Source of the DNA: Desulfothermus sp964427155
GTDB lineage: Bacteria > Desulfobacterota > Desulfovibrionia > Desulfovibrionales > Desulfothermaceae
NCBI GenBank assembly: GCA_964427155.1
Contig: CAYRSC010000007.1
Span: forward strand, 1 to 46,864
DNA: 46,864 nt
Direction of reading: 5' to 3'
Position 1 is the stretch's first letter. Each line of letters opens with the position of its first letter. Below are positions 44,673 to 46,864 of this stretch, one piece after another. Under the pieces are notes generated by a model. It did not search any database. It saw only the letters and a program-made list of their open reading frames with translations, and was not told where the DNA came from. The position numbers were made by a program, and so were the translations under genes.

Positions 44673-45815
44673 ATGAAAGGTCAAGATAGAAAGAAACAGA
44701 TACTTGAGGCAGCAAAAAGAATATGTTCGAAAAAAGGTTTTTCGGGAACAAAGCTGAATGATATAGCCAAGGAATCTGGGGTAAGTAGAACCTTAGTAGT
44801 TCAGCATTTTGGGAGTAAAGAAGGTCTTTATGAAAGTCTTATAGATTTTTTATTTAAGGAGCATCCGTTGGAAGCAGATATTGAAATTAAGGACAAAATT
44901 CAAAAAAAGGATGATTTTGAAGTTTTTTATTCTTTTTTCCTCCATATTTTTTATCATATGACAAAAGATAAAGAAAGTTCACCTCTAAAACTTGTCTTTT
45001 TTAGTTTACTTGAGAAATCTGATCTTTATGAAAAGCACTACCAAAAAAGAGTAATCAAAGGTTTAAAAATTTTGGAGGACTATATCTACAATAGGATAAA
45101 AGAGGGAAGTTTTAAAGAGATAAATCCTCAGAGAGTGGTATCGTTTTTTGTAGCTTCTATTATGTATCTTATTTTACAACATCTGACATTTCCTAAAATA
45201 ATAGAAGAAGATGAAGTAAAAGAAACTGTAAGAGAGGCTATAAATCTTTTAATAGAAGGAATAAAAAGTAAGGATACTTATGAAGATCTTGCAAAATTTC
45301 ATGGACACAGTTGTATTGGACTTGCTATAGGATATAGAGTAGCTAATATAGTCCTAAAAAACGGTTTTAAAAGAGCATATGATGAAGAACTTATCGCTAT
45401 AGTAGAAAATGATTCTTGCAGCGTAGATGCCATTCAATTCTTCCTTGGATGCACATTTGGTAAAGGAAATCTTTACGTTAGAGATTATGGAAAACATGTA
45501 ATTACAGTGATTGAAAGAGATACTGGAAGAGCTATAAGAATTTCTCTTAATCTTGATGTCTTGGACTTCAATAAAAAAAGTAGAGATAAGATATTGAAAA
45601 ACATACTCCAGCTACCAGAGGATAAGCTTTTTAAAATTGACAAATTTATTATGAAAGAGGATGAAATTCCAAAAAGGGCAGAAATAAGAGCCTCTGTTGC
45701 ATGTAGTATATGTGGTGAACCTGTTATGGAAACTAAAACTCGTAAAATAAACGGTAAAGTATATTGTATACCTTGTAGTTCTAATTTAATTTCAAGTAGA
45801 GGTGATGGCGTATGA
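44673..45815 (+). CDS. TetR-family regulator fused to an FmdE-like domain and a C-terminal zinc finger
   Basis: The 380-residue protein has a TetR DNA-binding domain (KQILEAAKRICSKKGFSGTKLNDIAKESGVSRTLVVQHFGSKEGLY, residues about 8-53) and a TetR-like helical region to about 195. An FmdE domain follows (KFHGHSCIGLAIGYR with H210, H212 and C214; NDSCSVDAIQFFLGCTFGKGNL), then a treble-clef-like finger (CSIC and CIPC, C344, C347, C365, C368). FmdE proteins are linked to molybdenum/tungsten enzymes such as formylmethanofuran dehydrogenase. This fusion looks like a one-component metal or cofactor sensor. AGGAGGG precedes the ATG. The next gene overlaps by 4 nt. Confidence 0.88.
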   Translation: MKGQDRKKQILEAAKRICSKKGFSGTKLNDIAKESGVSRTLVVQHFGSKEGLYESLIDFLFKEHPLEADIEIKDKIQKKDDFEVFYSFFLHIFYHMTKDKESSPLKLVFFSLLEKSDLYEKHYQKRVIKGLKILEDYIYNRIKEGSFKEINPQRVVSFFVASIMYLILQHLTFPKIIEEDEVKETVREAINLLIEGIKSKDTYEDLAKFHGHSCIGLAIGYRVANIVLKNGFKRAYDEELIAIVENDSCSVDAIQFFLGCTFGKGNLYVRDYGKHVITVIERDTGRAIRISLNLDVLDFNKKSRDKILKNILQLPEDKLFKIDKFIMKEDEIPKRAEIRASVACSICGEPVMETKTRKINGKVYCIPCSSNLISSRGDGV

Positions 45816-46156
45816 AGTGTGAAAAATGTGGTATTGAGATAGAAAAAGGTGAAGAAATAGAATATGTAGGAAGAATATTATGTGAAGATTGCTATATGGA
45901 TGCTCTTTCTCCTGTAAGAACTTGTGATCCGTGGGCTGTTTATACAGCAAAGAAATCAGGAGATATTAAGCTTACTGAGATACAGAAAAAAATTTTAAGA
46001 CTCATTGATGAAAGAGGAGGTTTATCAATGAAAGAAATTGCTGAATCTTTAAATTTATCAATTTCAGATGTTGAAAGGGAAATAGCAGCTTTAAGACATA
46101 TGGAGAAGATAAGAGCCGCTATGAAAAATTCCAAAAAGGTTATAGTTAGATGGTAA
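45812..46156 (+). CDS. Zinc-finger plus winged-helix protein coupled to TetR-FmdE
   Basis: The 114-residue protein has an N-terminal four-Cys metal site (CEKC at 3-6, CEDC at 24-27) like the finger at the end of the TetR-FmdE protein, a linker with VRTCDPWAVYTAKKSG, and an HTH (LTEIQKKILRLIDERGGLSMKEIAESLNLSISDVEREIAALRHMEKI), residues about 54-100, of the winged type. It is probably a transcription factor or a partner of the upstream regulator. Its ATG overlaps the upstream stop as ATGA. I do not know a named family with this exact order. Confidence 0.78.
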   Translation: MKCEKCGIEIEKGEEIEYVGRILCEDCYMDALSPVRTCDPWAVYTAKKSGDIKLTEIQKKILRLIDERGGLSMKEIAESLNLSISDVEREIAALRHMEKIRAAMKNSKKVIVRW

Positions 46157-46202
46157 TTTTAAAAGAGTGTGTAACATAATTTGTGTAAATCCTTTTTTGG
46201 GC

Positions 46203-46472
46203 CTAATTTTGTTTAAGTGCATTTTCAATCCTCTCCTCAAAGAATATACATAGCCTTACGATAGATTTTAGACCAATTTCTTATAGCCCCTGTCCATTTT
46301 TTTGATATATCCTGGATTGCCAGGTATAAGAGTTTTAAAATCGCATCTTCCTTTTGGAATACCCCCTTGGTTTTACATACTTTTTTTAGTTTATAATTGA
46401 ATCTTTCTATGGGACCTATGGTGTATATAAGTCTTCTTATTTCTGGGGGGTATTTATAGAAAGTTTTAATTG
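46203..46472 (-). pseudogene. C-terminal fragment of an IS256-family (Mutator-type) transposase, frameshifted
   Basis: On the minus strand the text FYKYPPEIRRLIYTIGPIERFN, then KGVFQKEDAILKLLYLAIQDISKKWTGAIRNW, is the conserved end of IS256-family transposases (YPxxIRxxIYTTNAIExxN, LKLLYLA, W...RNW). A one-base shift near AMYI moves the ending FFEERIENALKQN into another frame, with a stop at 46203-46205. The DDE core is missing. It borders the IS1595-type transposase, so one element probably interrupted or truncated the other. Confidence 0.75.
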
Positions 46473-46480
46473 GTAATTCC

Positions 46481-46864
46481 TTAATTCATTCCACCCCTGA
46501 CGGCTTCCACTATTTTATCAAATAAATTTTCGTTTCTATTATAGCGAAACTCAAGCTCTTTCAAATAGTATTTGAATGTATTAGGCGATAAACCATGAAA
46601 CTTCAATAACCTCCCCTTCGCATAGCTCCAGAACCCTTCTATCCCATTAATATACACCTTCCCGTTAGCAAATCTCTTCCTGTGGTCTATCCTTTCGTGC
46701 CTGAATCCATACATGACAAGACTATCGTAACTCCTGAATTTATCAGTGTAAATCAAACTCCCTCTTTTCACTTTCCTTATGGTCTCTTTTAGCAATGTCT
46801 CCGACTTAACATCTTTAACTATCTCTACTTTTACTTTGCCCTTCCTCTCCAGTATTCCAAACAC
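46481..46864 (-). CDS. IS1595-family (ISXO2-like) transposase, 5' part cut by window edge
   Basis: The 128 codons visible are the C-terminal part of an ISXO2-like DDE transposase: VFGILERKGKV, LIYTDKFRSYDSL (catalytic Asp), VYINGIEGFWSYAKGRLLKFHG and YLKELEFRYNR are the family's strings. The first visible codon (GTG at 46864) lies within the protein, so the start is outside the window. The reading frame is intact. Terminal repeats were not resolved; the IS256 fragment starts within a few bases of the stop, which leaves little room for an intact end. Confidence 0.88.
   Translation of the reverse strand: MFGILERKGKVKVEIVKDVKSETLLKETIRKVKRGSLIYTDKFRSYDSLVMYGFRHERIDHRKRFANGKVYINGIEGFWSYAKGRLLKFHGLSPNTFKYYLKELEFRYNRNENLFDKIVEAVRGGMN

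Noticed and set aside
1..46864. CRISPR array or toxin-antitoxin pair
   Set aside because: No regular direct repeats with spacers were seen and no short gene pair matched toxin-antitoxin families; the zinc-finger/winged-helix gene has no toxin partner.

Overview
The window looks like a chromosomal segment of a thermophilic, anaerobic, Gram-negative bacterium of the Desulfobacterota / Thermodesulfobacteria kind. This is inferred from protein style: Glu/Lys/Arg-rich proteins, heavy AGG/AGA arginine codons, an IspDF fusion, a DUF3450-ExbB-ExbB-ExbD-TonB energiser and a Tat-exported polysulfide/thiosulfate-reductase-like molybdoenzyme. It is not a species call. A GC-richer core (about 42-52% in lines I counted) is bounded by two AT-rich accessory regions.

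Region A (1-9429, very AT-rich) is a surface-glycan cluster. It holds the end of a methyltransferase, a WbqC-like protein, two radical SAM enzymes, a sulfotransferase, a hexapeptide acyltransferase, a HAD protein, an APH-type kinase, a two-subunit transketolase and an RmlD-like reductase. A badly decayed gene (about 3578-4150) lies in the middle. Most genes touch or overlap, so this is probably one transcript.

Region B (9464-33593) is housekeeping. It has a SWIM-SNF2 helicase, divergent from a bifunctional Rel with a coupled unknown gene. A leftward operon follows in transcription order: unknown, carB, purF, kdsD-like and PBP1A. Next come a degenerate receiver, an unknown protein, an M23 peptidase, a PilZ protein, a tRNA with CAT anticodon with a strong promoter, and a rightward operon of nif3-like, zinc-ribbon coiled coil, ispDF, cysS, aminotransferase and DUF1992.

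Region C (33700-40773) is a cobalamin riboswitch with a terminator, followed by a tightly packed operon: ABC ATPase, ABC-2 permease, DUF3450, two ExbB-type proteins, ExbD, TonB and a TPR lipoprotein-like or secreted protein. It looks like B12-controlled outer-membrane energisation plus an ABC-2 transporter. An orphan molybdopterin oxidoreductase follows.

Region D (43585-46156, AT-rich) is a small regulatory island between an IS21-like end relic and IS256/IS1595 transposase pieces. A TetR protein fused to an FmdE domain and a zinc finger is followed, with a 4-nt overlap, by a zinc-finger/winged-helix protein. Divergent to them is a flavodoxin-AhpD/CMD fusion, and the shared promoter region carries a perfect 26-bp palindrome. 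This is the best candidate for an undescribed system in the window.
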